DNA from: VRUE01 sp963712595
Lineage (GTDB): Bacteria; Actinomycetota; Thermoleophilia; Solirubrobacterales; 70-9
Length of the DNA: 64,000 nt
Direction of reading: 5' to 3'
Assembly (NCBI GenBank): GCA_963712595.1
Contig: CAVQIM010000004.1
Location: forward strand, 124,001 to 188,000
Shown: in pieces, positions 1 to 8,067 of the stretch
Position numbering within the stretch: the first letter of the stretch is position 1
Layout: each line of letters begins with the position of its first letter
Notes under the pieces: model-generated
Databases searched by the model: none
Told to the model about the DNA's origin: nothing
The model's input: only the letters and a program-made list of their open reading frames with translations
Translations under genes and position numbers: made by a program

Positions 1-21
1 GCAGCGGGTGACTCGCGGGGC

Positions 22-414
22 TCAGGCGGCCATTGGGTCCGGTTCGCCGAGCTTGGTGATGTCGGGCGCCTCGTAGGCCTGACCGGGGACTCCGCCGACG
101 ATCAGCAACCGGATCCCGTCCGGGCCCGGCCAGACCTTGCGCTTGACGCCGGAGCCAACGCGCGACATGTGGTCGGGGTCGAGGGGGAAGCGCTCGCCCT
201 CGATCTCGATCTCGCCGCCGCCGCCGAGGGTTACGTAGACCTCCTCCTGTCCGTCCTGCTCGTGGTCGTGCTCTGGGTAGTTCTCGAAGTTAGGGGGCAT
301 GTCGATCAGCTGGATGCCGAACGACTCGATGCCGAGCTCCGCCCGAACCCGCTTGTAGGCACCCCTGTAGATCGCCTCCATCTCGTCGATCTTCTTCACC
401 GTGTGGCCTGCCAT
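22..414 (-). CDS. Cupin-fold protein
   Basis: Small single-domain cupin of 130 residues. His49, His51 and Glu57/58 (HDHEQDGQEE) form the metal-binding first cupin motif, followed by a Gly-rich turn and a second beta-strand half. The start is the ATG at 414 because AAGGAGGA lies just upstream; an earlier in-frame start would include that Shine-Dalgarno site. It is divergent from the TetR gene at 510, and a 12-bp palindrome lies between them, so it is probably under that regulator. Substrate unknown; cupins of this size are often small-molecule binding proteins, isomerases or dioxygenases. Confidence 0.8.
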   Translation of the reverse strand: MAGHTVKKIDEMEAIYRGAYKRVRAELGIESFGIQLIDMPPNFENYPEHDHEQDGQEEVYVTLGGGGEIEIEGERFPLDPDHMSRVGSGVKRKVWPGPDGIRLLIVGGVPGQAYEAPDITKLGEPDPMAA

Positions 415-476
415 CTGTCTCCTCCTTGGAAGTCGGTTCCCCATGCTGGGGTTGAGACCGCCCAGCCTAGCGATGG

Positions 477-488
477 ACGAACGTTCGT
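477..488. promoter_or_regulatory. Perfect 12-bp palindromic operator, probable TetR site
   Basis: ACGAACGTTCGT is a perfect palindrome in the cupin/TetR divergent gap. Its left end coincides with the -35 position of the TetR promoter (-10 TACCCT at 498-503). This position suits autorepression and control of the cupin. That the neighbouring TetR protein binds it is inferred. Confidence 0.7.
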
Positions 489-497
489 GCTTTTCTG

Positions 498-503
498 TAC
501 CCT
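498..503 (+). promoter_or_regulatory. -10 box of tetR-type gene (leaderless)
   Basis: TACCCT, followed by 6 nt and then the GTG at 510. No Shine-Dalgarno sequence; transcript probably starts at the GTG. Confidence 0.5.
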
Positions 504-509
504 GGACCG

Positions 510-1118
510 GTGAGCTCGGCGACCCAGACCAAGGCCGGCCCGGCGCCGGCGACCGGCAAGGGGGCGCACACCCGCGCCGCGATCCTCGACCGGGCGGTCG
601 ACCTCGCCTCGGTCGAGGGCCTGGAGGGCCTGACCATCGGTCGCCTCGCCGGCGAGCTGGGGATGAGCAAGAGTGGGCTCTTCGCCCACTTCGGATCGAA
701 GCAGGAGCTGCAGCTGGCGACGGTCGAGGCTGCCGCGCATCGCTTCAGGGTCGCCGTGATCGAGTCGGCGCTGGACGCGCCCGACGGCGCGCCGCGCCTG
801 CGCGCAATGGGGGACGCCTACCTTGCCCACCTCGAGGGCGGCGGCTATTCCGGCGGCTGCTTCTGGGCCGCCACCTCCGCCGAGTACGACGACCGGCCGG
901 GCCCGGTGCGCGACGCGATCGCGGCTGCGCTCGATGCCTGGCTGGGCGAGCTCGAGCGGCAGGCGGGGATCGCCGGCTGCCCCGACCCGGGGCGGTTCGC
1001 CTTCGAGCTCTACGCTGTGGTCATGGGGGCGAACTCGCGCTTCCGGCTCAGCGCGGATCGCGCCGTCTTCGGCTACGCGCGCGAGACGATCGATCGCCTC
1101 CTGGCGGAGCTGCCGTGA
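510..1118 (+). CDS. TetR/AcrR family transcriptional regulator
   Basis: 202-residue repressor. The N-terminal helix-turn-helix runs from about residue 20 to 70, with recognition-helix region LGMSKSGLFAHFGSKQEL. A C-terminal ligand domain of about 130 residues follows, of the type that in this family often binds hydrophobic or acyl compounds. Its GTG start follows a -10 box by 6 nt, and a 12-bp palindrome sits over the -35 region, so it probably represses itself and the divergent cupin gene. The stop overlaps the GTG of the next gene (GTGA), which points to co-translation with the SnoaL-like protein. Confidence 0.88.
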   Translation: MSSATQTKAGPAPATGKGAHTRAAILDRAVDLASVEGLEGLTIGRLAGELGMSKSGLFAHFGSKQELQLATVEAAAHRFRVAVIESALDAPDGAPRLRAMGDAYLAHLEGGGYSGGCFWAATSAEYDDRPGPVRDAIAAALDAWLGELERQAGIAGCPDPGRFAFELYAVVMGANSRFRLSADRAVFGYARETIDRLLAELP

Positions 1119-1561
1119 GCGGCGAGGCGGGCGTCGACGAGGCGATGGCGGCGGACTTCGCCGCCCGCTTTGCCGAGTACTGGCGTGCGCCGACCCCCGA
1201 GGGCCTCTCCACGGTCCTGGCCGAGCGGGTTCGGCTGGTCGCCCCGATGACGCCGGTGACGAGCACCCTGGCGGAGGGCCAGCGCGCCTTTGCCGGCCTC
1301 TTCGAGCTGATCCCCGACCTGACCGGCGAGATGCACCGCTGGGGCGCCACCTCCGACGGCGTCCTGATCGAGTTCACCCTCAGCGGCACCGCGGGCGGTG
1401 GACCGATCTCCTGGCGCGCGGTCGATCGCTTCGTCCTCGGCGAGGACGGCCTGGCGACGGAACGGGTCTCCTACTTCGACTCGATGCCGATCGCGCTCAC
1501 TGCGGCCCGCCGGCCGCGCGCATGGCCGGCTTTCGTGCGCAGCCGCCTCCGACGTCGCTGA
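1115..1561 (+). CDS. SnoaL-like / NTF2-fold protein
   Basis: 148-residue alpha+beta-barrel protein resembling polyketide-cyclase-like SnoaL domains: a helical start, WGATSDGVLIEFTLSG and RAVDRFVLGEDGLATERVSY strands, and a basic C-terminal tail. The start is the GTG that overlaps the TetR stop codon by 3 nt; the reading frame is open much further upstream, but that part is out-of-frame TetR coding sequence. Co-transcribed with the regulator. Ligand or substrate unknown. Confidence 0.75.
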   Translation: MSGEAGVDEAMAADFAARFAEYWRAPTPEGLSTVLAERVRLVAPMTPVTSTLAEGQRAFAGLFELIPDLTGEMHRWGATSDGVLIEFTLSGTAGGGPISWRAVDRFVLGEDGLATERVSYFDSMPIALTAARRPRAWPAFVRSRLRRR

Positions 1562-1574
1562 CGACGCCCCTGGG

Positions 1575-2009
1575 TCAGTCGAGCAGGCCGACCTGGCGCA
1601 GGATCGAGACCGAGTCCGAGTAGACGTCCTTGCGCTTGATCAGGCCATCCTCGAAGGGGATCACGTCGACGCCGTCCCAGCTGACCGCGCGCCCGCTCGG
1701 CGGCGCCTCGAGATCGCCGCGCCGCAGCGTGTTCGAGTGCGTCGCCGTCGCGGTCCACTCCTGAGTGACAACGCCGTCGCGGACGTAGAGCCGCCGGGTC
1801 TCGAACCTCATGTCGGGCCAGGAGTCGAAGATCTTGGCGATGTGGCCCCGCACCTCCTCGCCCTGCGCCGACTCGCCGGCGGTGTGGTTGGCGAAGACCA
1901 TGTCCGGCGCGTGCATGGCGACGATCGCGTCGAGGTCCTGCGCGTTCCAGGCGTCGTTGTAGCGCCCGATCGCCTCGGTCAGCGCCTCGGTGCCGTCGCG
2001 ATCGCTCAT
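1575..2009 (-). CDS. SnoaL-like nuclear-transport-factor-2 fold protein
   Basis: 144-residue NTF2/SnoaL family protein, recognisable from YNDAWNAQDLDAIVAMHAPD followed by strands ending in DGVDVIPFEDGLIKRKDVYSD. Proteins of this fold include small-molecule isomerases and dehydratases; this one has no assigned reaction. The ATG at 2009 is preceded by TAGAGT and 7 nt, so the mRNA is probably leaderless. Convergent with the first SnoaL-like gene ending at 1561, with no obvious hairpin terminator between them. Confidence 0.78.
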   Translation of the reverse strand: MSDRDGTEALTEAIGRYNDAWNAQDLDAIVAMHAPDMVFANHTAGESAQGEEVRGHIAKIFDSWPDMRFETRRLYVRDGVVTQEWTATATHSNTLRRGDLEAPPSGRAVSWDGVDVIPFEDGLIKRKDVYSDSVSILRQVGLLD

Positions 2010-2016
2010 CGCGATC

Positions 2017-2022
2017 ACTCTA
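2017..2022 (-). promoter_or_regulatory. -10 box of SnoaL-like gene (leaderless)
   Basis: TAGAGT on the minus strand, 7 nt before the ATG at 2009. Confidence 0.5.
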
Positions 2023-2094
2023 ACCCGAGGCGGCGAGGCCCGCGTTGGGGCGCCGCTAGGGTTGGCGCATCTGAACACGACCGAGGAGGCGGGG

Positions 2095-2940
2095 ATGGAC
2101 GTCGCGATCGGATTGCCCAATGCCGTGCCGGGAGCGACCGGGGAGCAGCTGGTCGAGTGGGCGCGGCGGGCAGAGGCGCGGGGCTTCTCGAGCCTGGGGA
2201 CGATCGATCGCATCGTCTACGAGAACTACGAGCCGTTGACCGCGCTTGCCGCTGCGGCAGCCGTGACCGAGCGCATCGGCCTCTGCACGTCGGTCCTGCT
2301 CGGGCCGCTGCGCGTCAACGCCACCGAGCTCGCCAAGCAGGCGCTCAGCCTGCACGCCCTCGCCGCCGGTCGCTTCACGCTTGGCGTCGGCCTCGGGGGC
2401 CGCGAGGACGACTACGAGGCGAGCGGCGTCGAGCAGCGCGGATGCGGTCGTCGACTCGACTCGATGCTCGAGCGGATCGAGGAGGTCTGGTCGGGCAATG
2501 GGATAGGGCCCTCGATCGAAGGGGCCCCGCGCCTGATCGTCGGCGGCCACGCCGACGCCTCCTTTGCCCGCGCCGCCCGCTTCGCCGACGGTTGGATCGC
2601 CGCGGCGTCCGGGCCGGAGCAGTTCGGCGTGGGCGCCGAGAAGGCGCGAGCGGCTTGGTCAGGGGCTGGGCGCGAGGGAGAGCCGCGAACCGCCGCCCTC
2701 GCCTACTTCTCGTTGGGCGACCGCGCCGTCGAGGAGGCACGCGCCTACCTGACCGACTACTACGCCTGGCTGGGCGAGCAGATCGCCGATTTCATCGTCG
2801 AAAGCGCTGCCAAGGACGCCGACGCGGTGCGCGAACAGGTTGCGGCTTACGAGGCGGCTGGCTGTGACGAGCTGATCTTCTTTCCCTCCTCAAGCGATCC
2901 CGCCCAGGTCGACCTGCTCGCGGAGGCGGTCGGCAAGTGA
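2095..2940 (+). CDS. LLM-class (F420-type) flavin oxidoreductase
   Basis: 281-residue luciferase-like TIM barrel. N-terminal DVAIGLPNAVPGATGEQLVE, ARGFSSLGTIDRI, RIGLCTSVLLGPLRVNATELAKQ and FTLGVGLGGREDDYEA match the family core. Actinobacterial members mostly use coenzyme F420 or FMN to oxidise or reduce small molecules; the substrate here is unknown. The start is the ATG at 2095, preceded by GAGGAGG, so unlike most neighbours it has a ribosome binding site. Lies divergent from the SnoaL gene. Confidence 0.85.
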   Translation: MDVAIGLPNAVPGATGEQLVEWARRAEARGFSSLGTIDRIVYENYEPLTALAAAAAVTERIGLCTSVLLGPLRVNATELAKQALSLHALAAGRFTLGVGLGGREDDYEASGVEQRGCGRRLDSMLERIEEVWSGNGIGPSIEGAPRLIVGGHADASFARAARFADGWIAAASGPEQFGVGAEKARAAWSGAGREGEPRTAALAYFSLGDRAVEEARAYLTDYYAWLGEQIADFIVESAAKDADAVREQVAAYEAAGCDELIFFPSSSDPAQVDLLAEAVGK

Positions 2941-2965
2941 TCCTGGCGGCCCATGGCTGACGGCG

Positions 2966-3541
2966 ATGGCCGATGACCTTCCGATTCTTCTCTTCGCCTC
3001 TCCCGGCGGGTTGGAGGCATGGCTGGAGGAGAACCATGCCAGCGCCGAGGGCCTCTGGCTGAAGATCGCCAAGAAGGGCTCGGGCGTGGAGAGCGTCACC
3101 TACGCCGAGGCACTGGAGCTGGCGCTCTGCTTCGGCTGGATCGACAGCCAGAAGCGCGGCTTCGACGAGAAGTACTTCCTGCAGCGCTTCACGCCGCGGC
3201 GGCCACGGGGCAAGTGGTCGCGGATCAACAGGGACAAGGCCGAGGAGCTGATCGCCTCCGGCGAGATGCGCGCCGCCGGCTTGGCCGAGGTCGAAGCGGC
3301 GAAGGCCGACGGTCGCTGGGAGGCGGCCTACGCCGGCCAGCGCACCGCCGAGGTTCCTGCCGATCTGCAGCGCGAGCTCGACCGCAACGAGGCCGCGCGG
3401 GAGTTCTTCGCCAGGCTCGACAGCGCCAACCGCTACGCGATCCTCTACCGCTTGGGGGAGGCGAAGAAGCCCGAGACGCGGGAGCGACGGCTGCGAAAGT
3501 TCATCGGCATGCTGGAGCGGGGAGAGAAGATCCATGGCTGA
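2966..3541 (+). CDS. YdeI/OmpD-associated family protein
   Basis: 191-residue cytoplasmic protein with the YdeI signature: an N-terminal LWLKIAKKGSG, then TYAEALELALCFGWIDSQ and FTPRRPRGKWSRIN, and a basic C-terminal region (RERRLRKFIGMLERGEKIHG). The family is widespread and has been linked to peptide or bacteriocin resistance in enterobacteria, but no biochemical role is established here. Its last 8 nt overlap the start of the amine oxidase, so the two are probably translated together. Confidence 0.82.
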   Translation: MADDLPILLFASPGGLEAWLEENHASAEGLWLKIAKKGSGVESVTYAEALELALCFGWIDSQKRGFDEKYFLQRFTPRRPRGKWSRINRDKAEELIASGEMRAAGLAEVEAAKADGRWEAAYAGQRTAEVPADLQRELDRNEAAREFFARLDSANRYAILYRLGEAKKPETRERRLRKFIGMLERGEKIHG

Positions 3542-4892
3542 GCGATCGCGGTTGAGCGCCGACGTCGCAATCGTCGGCGCCGGGCTCTCCGGCCTCGCCG
3601 CGGCCCGCTCGCTCCTCGACGCCGGCCTCGAGGTCGTCGTGCTCGAGGCGCGCGACAGGGTTGGGGGCCGATTGCTCAACGCGATGCTCGGCGACGGGGT
3701 GCAGGTCGACCTCGGCGGCCAGTGGGTCGGCTCCGATCACTCCCGGGTTCAGGCGCTCGCCGGCGAGCTGGGGATCGAGACGTTCCCCCAGCACGGCGAG
3801 GGTCGGAACCTGCTCGACGTTGGCGGTGTGCGGCGTCGCTATCGGGGCACGATCCCGCGCCTTGGCCTCGGCGTGCTGTGGGACGTCTTCCTCGCCCGCC
3901 GCCGCATCGCCCGGCTCGCCGCCGAAGTCGACCCCGAGCAGCCTTGGACAGCGGAGCGCGCCGCCGAGCTGGACGGGGAAACGCTCGCCGATTGGTGCGA
4001 GGCGAACGTGCGGACCCCGATTGCCCGCGAGCTGCTCGGCCTGGCGGGCCGCACGGTGTGGGGGACGAGCCCGGAAGAGATCTCCATGCTGCACGCCATC
4101 TTCTACATCCGTGCCGCCGGCAGCTTCGACAAGCTGGTCGACACCGAGGGCGGGGCCCAGCAGGATCGCCTCGAGGGCGGGGCGCAGACGCTGGCGCTCG
4201 GCATCGCCGCTGCACTCGGCGATCGGGTTCACCTTGGCGCACCCGTTCGTCGCATCGAGCGGCGCGAGGGCTCGGTACTGGTTGCGGCCGACGGGGTCGA
4301 GGTCGAGGCGCAGCACGCGATCGTCGCCGTTCCCCCGGTCATTGCGGCGCAGATCGAGCTCGACCCGCCGCCGCCCGATCGGCGCCGGCGGCTCGCCGAG
4401 CGGATGCGCCCGGGCGCGCTGGACAAGTGCGTGGCGCTCTACGAGGAGCCCTTTTGGCGGGCCGATGGGCTCAGCGGCGAGTCGGTCACCGACGCCGGGC
4501 CGGTGACGCTGACCTTCGATTGCTCGCCGCGCGACGGCTCGGCCGGGGTGATGCTGGGCTTCGTCGGCGGTCCCGAGGCGCGTGAGCTGGCGAGGCTGGC
4601 GCCGGCCGAGCGACGCGCGGCGGTGCTCGCTTGCTTCGAGCGCCTCTTCGGGCCGCGGGCGGCGCGGCCCGTCGACTACGCCGAGCAGTCCTGGGCGGCG
4701 GAGGAGTGGTCCGGCGGCGGGCCGACCTCGAACTTCGGCCCCGGCGGCTGGACAGATTGCGGGCCGGCTCTGCGCGAGCCGATTGGCCGCGTCCACTGGG
4801 CGGGAACCGAGACGGCCACGGTCTGGAGCGGCTACATGGAGGGTGCCCTGCAGGCGGGCGAGCGCGCCGCCGCCGAGGTGACTGGGCGCTGA
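3534..4892 (+). CDS. FAD-dependent flavin monoamine oxidase
   Basis: 452-residue amine oxidase. FAD-binding Rossmann motif VAIVGAGLSGLAAARSL at about residues 9-26, the second dinucleotide motif ARDRVGGRL, and the C-terminal FAD-contact segment GTETATVWSGYMEGALQAGE. The length suits soluble monoamine/polyamine oxidases. It would oxidise an amine to an aldehyde, ammonia and H2O2; the actual amine is not predictable. The ATG overlaps the upstream ydeI-type gene. Confidence 0.86.
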   Translation: MAERSRLSADVAIVGAGLSGLAAARSLLDAGLEVVVLEARDRVGGRLLNAMLGDGVQVDLGGQWVGSDHSRVQALAGELGIETFPQHGEGRNLLDVGGVRRRYRGTIPRLGLGVLWDVFLARRRIARLAAEVDPEQPWTAERAAELDGETLADWCEANVRTPIARELLGLAGRTVWGTSPEEISMLHAIFYIRAAGSFDKLVDTEGGAQQDRLEGGAQTLALGIAAALGDRVHLGAPVRRIERREGSVLVAADGVEVEAQHAIVAVPPVIAAQIELDPPPPDRRRRLAERMRPGALDKCVALYEEPFWRADGLSGESVTDAGPVTLTFDCSPRDGSAGVMLGFVGGPEARELARLAPAERRAAVLACFERLFGPRAARPVDYAEQSWAAEEWSGGGPTSNFGPGGWTDCGPALREPIGRVHWAGTETATVWSGYMEGALQAGERAAAEVTGR

Positions 4893-4900
4893 GCCCGTCC

Positions 4901-5740
4901 TCAGGTGCCCTGCTCGTCCGGCTCGTCGGCGAAGGCGGGCCGGGCACTCTGCAGGCCTACGCCAGTCAGCTTCATATAGCCGTAGGTCCCCTCGTCGAGC
5001 AGCTCTCGCGCCGCTTCGGTCACCGCGCCGAGCGCCGCGAAGGCAAAGGCGCCGCCGACCGAGACGCGCCGGACGCCGACGGCCGCCAGCTCCGAAACGG
5101 GGGGGACCCCGGGAAAGGCGAGGACGTTGACGGGAAGATCGACGGAGGAGACCACCTGGCTGATGTCCTCGAGGCTGGCGAGGCCGGGTGCATAGAGGAC
5201 GTCGGCGCCCGCCTCCTGGTAGGCCTGCAGGCGGGCAATCGTGTCGGCGAGATCGTCGACGCCGCGCAGGTGGTTCTCGGCCCGGGCGGTGAGGACGAGC
5301 TGTGACGGTCCGCCGTGTGCGGCCTCCGCCGCGGCGGCGACCCGCTCCGCCGCCAGCTCGATGCCGTAGATCGGTTCCTTCTCCTGGCCGCTGTAGTCCT
5401 CGATCGAGGCTCCCGCAAGGCCGGCGGAGATAGCGAGCCCGATCGTCTCGGCGACCCCGGCGGGATCGTCGGCGAAGCCGTTCTCGAGGTCGGCCGAAAC
5501 CGGCAGATCCGTCGCTGCGACGATCGTGGTGGCGCTCGCGATCGCCTCCTCGGCGGTCATCGCTCCGTCCAGCCGGCCCAGCGTCGCGGCTGCGCCGCTG
5601 CTGGTCGTCGCGAGCGCCTCGAAGCCGAGCGAGGCCAGCAGCCTCGCGGAGCCTGGATCCCAAGGATTGGGGAGCAGCAGCGGCCGCTCGCCACGATGCA
5701 GCGCCAGGAACCGTTCAGCTCGATCGGCTTGGCTGGTCAT
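4901..5740 (-). CDS. Isocitrate lyase/PEP mutase superfamily protein
   Basis: 279-residue TIM-barrel enzyme of the PEP mutase/isocitrate lyase superfamily. LLLPNPWDPGSARLLASLGF at the N-terminus, TTSSGAAATLGR, the metal-site strand PVSADLENGFADDP and IEDYSGQEKEPI are typical of the short non-ICL branch, which includes oxaloacetate decarboxylases, carboxyphosphoenolpyruvate mutases and methylisocitrate-lyase-like enzymes. Exact reaction unknown. The ATG at 5740 follows TACATT by 8 nt (leaderless). Convergent with the amine oxidase and divergent from rlmN. Confidence 0.82.
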   Translation of the reverse strand: MTSQADRAERFLALHRGERPLLLPNPWDPGSARLLASLGFEALATTSSGAAATLGRLDGAMTAEEAIASATTIVAATDLPVSADLENGFADDPAGVAETIGLAISAGLAGASIEDYSGQEKEPIYGIELAAERVAAAAEAAHGGPSQLVLTARAENHLRGVDDLADTIARLQAYQEAGADVLYAPGLASLEDISQVVSSVDLPVNVLAFPGVPPVSELAAVGVRRVSVGGAFAFAALGAVTEAARELLDEGTYGYMKLTGVGLQSARPAFADEPDEQGT

Positions 5741-5748
5741 CGGCCCCG

Positions 5749-5775
5749 AATGTACTCGCTCCCCGCCCGTACACT
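5749..5775. promoter_or_regulatory. Divergent leaderless promoters: PEP-mutase-like gene / rlmN
   Basis: Minus-strand TACATT at 5749-5754 lies 8 nt from the ATG at 5740. Plus-strand TACACT at 5770-5775 lies 7 nt from the GTG at 5783. Two separate -10 boxes, 15 bp apart. Confidence 0.55.
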
Positions 5776-5782
5776 CGTTTCC

Positions 5783-6772
5783 GTGGACCGCGAACTGCTC
5801 GCCAGCACCCTCGCCGAGGCCGTCGAGCCCGCCTATCGCGCCGCCCAGGTCTGGGAGTGGGTGGCCCGCGGCGCCCGCTCCTATGAGGAGATGACGAACC
5901 TGCCGGCGGCGCTGCGGGAGCGGCTCGCGGCGTCGGTGCCGCTCTCCACGCTCTCCCTCGAGGCGGAGGCGAAGTCCGATGACGGCACGGTCAAGGCGCT
6001 CTTCAACACCGCCGACGGGCGGCCGATCGAGGCGGTGCTGATGCGATACCGGGACGGGCGACGCTCGGTCTGCCTCTCCTCGCAGTCCGGGTGCCCGCTG
6101 ACCTGCTCGTTTTGCGCGACGGGCCAGATGAAGTTCGGTCGCAACCTCAGCGCCGACGAGATCCTCGACCAGGCGCTGCACTTCCGCCGCATCGAGGCGA
6201 TCGACCACGTCGTCTTCATGGGAATGGGGGAGCCGACGATGAATCTCGACGCCGTGCTCGATGCCTGCGAGCGCCTTCCCGACCTCGGCGTCACCCACCG
6301 CCGCACGGCGATCTCGACGGTTGGCTGGGTGCCGGGGATCGAAAGCCTGGCCGAGTGCGAGATGCCGGTCAGCCTGGCGCTTTCCCTGCACGCTCCCAAC
6401 GACGGCCTGCGCTCGCAGCTGATGCCGGTCAACGACCGCTACCCGTTGGCCGAGGTGCTGGCCGCCTGCGAGCGCTACCGCGCCCGTCGCCGCCGCAAGG
6501 TCTTCGTCGAGTACGTGATGCTCGACGGCGTCAACGATCGCCCCGAGCACGCCCGCCAGCTCGCCGCCCTGCTCGACCCCAGCGCCTACAAGGTCAACCT
6601 GATCCCCTACAACCCGACCGGCGCCTACGACGGCTCGCCCCCCGAGCAGATCGAGCGCTTCCGCGCGATCCTCGCCGAGCACCGCCTCACCGCCACCGTC
6701 CGCCTCACCCGCGGCCGCGACATCGCCGCCGCCTGCGGCCAGCTCGCCGCCGCCGACTCCGGACAGGCATAG
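5783..6772 (+). CDS. rlmN: 23S rRNA (A2503-C2)/tRNA (A37-C2) methyltransferase RlmN
   Basis: 329-residue radical-SAM enzyme that methylates C2 of A2503 in 23S rRNA and of A37 in some tRNAs. The iron-sulfur motif CPLTCSFC is followed by ATGQMKFGRNL; GMGEPTMNLD is the SAM-binding GEP segment, and the second catalytic Cys lies in RGRDIAAACGQL near the C-terminus. The GTG at 5783 is chosen because TACACT sits 7 nt upstream and the protein then begins with the family's short N-terminal helix; an ATG at 5750 would add 11 residues. Confidence 0.93.
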   Translation: MDRELLASTLAEAVEPAYRAAQVWEWVARGARSYEEMTNLPAALRERLAASVPLSTLSLEAEAKSDDGTVKALFNTADGRPIEAVLMRYRDGRRSVCLSSQSGCPLTCSFCATGQMKFGRNLSADEILDQALHFRRIEAIDHVVFMGMGEPTMNLDAVLDACERLPDLGVTHRRTAISTVGWVPGIESLAECEMPVSLALSLHAPNDGLRSQLMPVNDRYPLAEVLAACERYRARRRRKVFVEYVMLDGVNDRPEHARQLAALLDPSAYKVNLIPYNPTGAYDGSPPEQIERFRAILAEHRLTATVRLTRGRDIAAACGQLAAADSGQA

Positions 6773-6799
6773 GGACAGAGAACCGGACATATTTAGGTC

Positions 6800-6805
6800 T
6801 ATAAT
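6800..6805 (+). promoter_or_regulatory. Consensus -10 (TATAAT) of fic gene
   Basis: Perfect TATAAT, 12 nt before the ATG at 6818, with GAAAGG (6810-6815) in the short leader as a weak ribosome binding site. The surrounding 40 bp are AT-richer than the neighbourhood, and no convincing -35 is seen. Confidence 0.6.
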
Positions 6806-6817
6806 CGCTGAAAGGCA

Positions 6818-8017
6818 ATGCCCAAGCGATATCTAGAGACCCATTCGCATATCGACTTCAAGGTCGATATGCGCGACGCCGATCCCACGACATGGGTCTT
6901 GCTCGGCGAGGCAAAGTCAAAGTGTCAGCATGTCGGACGCGCGTTGCTATCGCCCGCAGCGGCAAACGAGCTGCTGCGGGTATTTCTCGCAAAGGGCATT
7001 CTTGCGACGACGGCGATCGAGGGGAACACGCTCTCCGAGGACGAGGTGCGCCGGATCCTCGATGGGACGCTCAAGCTGCCGCCGTCGCGGGAGTATCTCG
7101 AGCGCGAGGTCGAGAACGTGCTCGCCGCCTACAACGTCGCCCGCGAGGAGCTCTTGGCTGACCCAGCGCTGCCCTTTACCGTCGAGCGCATTCAGGAGCT
7201 CAATCGCCTCATCCTCAATGGCCTGGACCTGGAAGAGGGGGTTGTTCCGGGGAAGATCCGAGGCCATTCGGTAACGGTCGGGAGCTACCGGGCGGTGCCG
7301 GCGGAGGACGCCAGCTTCCTCCTTGCGCGGCTCTGCGACTGGCTCAACGGCGACGACTTTGAGGCGCCACCGGAAAGGCCTCAGCTCGCAGCACCGCTGG
7401 CGATCGTCAAGGCCGTGGTTGCGCACCTCTATCTGGCCTGGATTCACCCCTTTGGCGATGGCAACGGCCGTACCGCCCGGCTCATTGAGCTTCAGATCCT
7501 TCTATCCGCGGGGTTTCCCGTGCCGACCTGCCAGCTTCTGTCCAATCACTACAACCAAACCCGAACCGAGTACTACCGGCAGCTCGCACGTTCCAGCCGG
7601 GAGCCGGGGGGGCTTCTCTCGTTTCTGGCCTATGCCACGCAAGGATTCGTCGATCAGCTCCGCGACCAACTTGCTGTGATCTGGAAGCAGCAATTCGAGG
7701 ATCGCTGGGCCCAGTTCGTGTACCAGACGTTCGGGGAGCGTCGAAGCGAGACGGACAACCGGAGGCTCCGGCTCGTGTTGGACGTCTCCCGGAGCTTTCA
7801 CGCAAGCGGTCGACCGCTGGTGAAAGAAGATCTCCTCGACCTCAGTCCGCGGTTGGCGGCTGCTTATGCAACCAAGACGGAGAAGACGCTGAGTCGCGAT
7901 CTCAATGCAATCAAGCGGCTTGGTCTTCTTCGTCAAGAGGGGGCGGGATGGCTTCCGGCGGATGAGGAGATCAGAGTCCTGCAGCCCCCGGCGGTCGACG
8001 GGGCGCTCTGGGTATAG
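6818..8017 (+). CDS. Fic/DOC family protein (probable AMPylator, self-inhibited)
   Basis: 399 residues. The catalytic loop HPFGDGNGRTARL (about residues 212-224) matches HPFx(D/E)GNGRxxR, which in Fic enzymes transfers AMP from ATP to a Ser, Thr or Tyr of a target. TAIEGN near residue 67 matches the inhibitory [ST]xxxE[GN] helix, so this is a class II Fic protein whose inhibitory glutamate is carried in cis. The C-terminal ~100 residues resemble a winged helix (TEKTLSRDLNAIKRLGLLRQ). Codon use is noticeably less GC-biased than in flanking genes, suggesting acquisition by transfer. No antitoxin gene is adjacent, consistent with internal inhibition. Confidence 0.88.
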   Translation: MPKRYLETHSHIDFKVDMRDADPTTWVLLGEAKSKCQHVGRALLSPAAANELLRVFLAKGILATTAIEGNTLSEDEVRRILDGTLKLPPSREYLEREVENVLAAYNVAREELLADPALPFTVERIQELNRLILNGLDLEEGVVPGKIRGHSVTVGSYRAVPAEDASFLLARLCDWLNGDDFEAPPERPQLAAPLAIVKAVVAHLYLAWIHPFGDGNGRTARLIELQILLSAGFPVPTCQLLSNHYNQTRTEYYRQLARSSREPGGLLSFLAYATQGFVDQLRDQLAVIWKQQFEDRWAQFVYQTFGERRSETDNRRLRLVLDVSRSFHASGRPLVKEDLLDLSPRLAAAYATKTEKTLSRDLNAIKRLGLLRQEGAGWLPADEEIRVLQPPAVDGALWV

Positions 8018-8055
8018 CCCGGGCGCTCGAACGACTGTTTGGCCAGTCAGCCAAC

Positions 8056-8061
8056 TAGGAT
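8056..8061 (+). promoter_or_regulatory. -10 box of P450 gene (leaderless)
   Basis: TAGGAT followed by 6 nt and the GTG at 8068. Confidence 0.5.
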
Positions 8062-8067
8062 TCGCGG

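Noticed and set aside
2953..2976. Micro-ORF before the YdeI gene
   Set aside because: Seven codons ending 8 nt inside the YdeI frame; the stop does not overlap the start, and no -10 box stands at the right distance.
3501..5663. Long open frame (720 codons) on the minus strand
   Set aside because: Runs antisense across the amine oxidase and in another frame through the PEP-mutase-like gene; Arg/Pro/Gly-rich, no motifs. A product of high GC in the third codon position of real genes.
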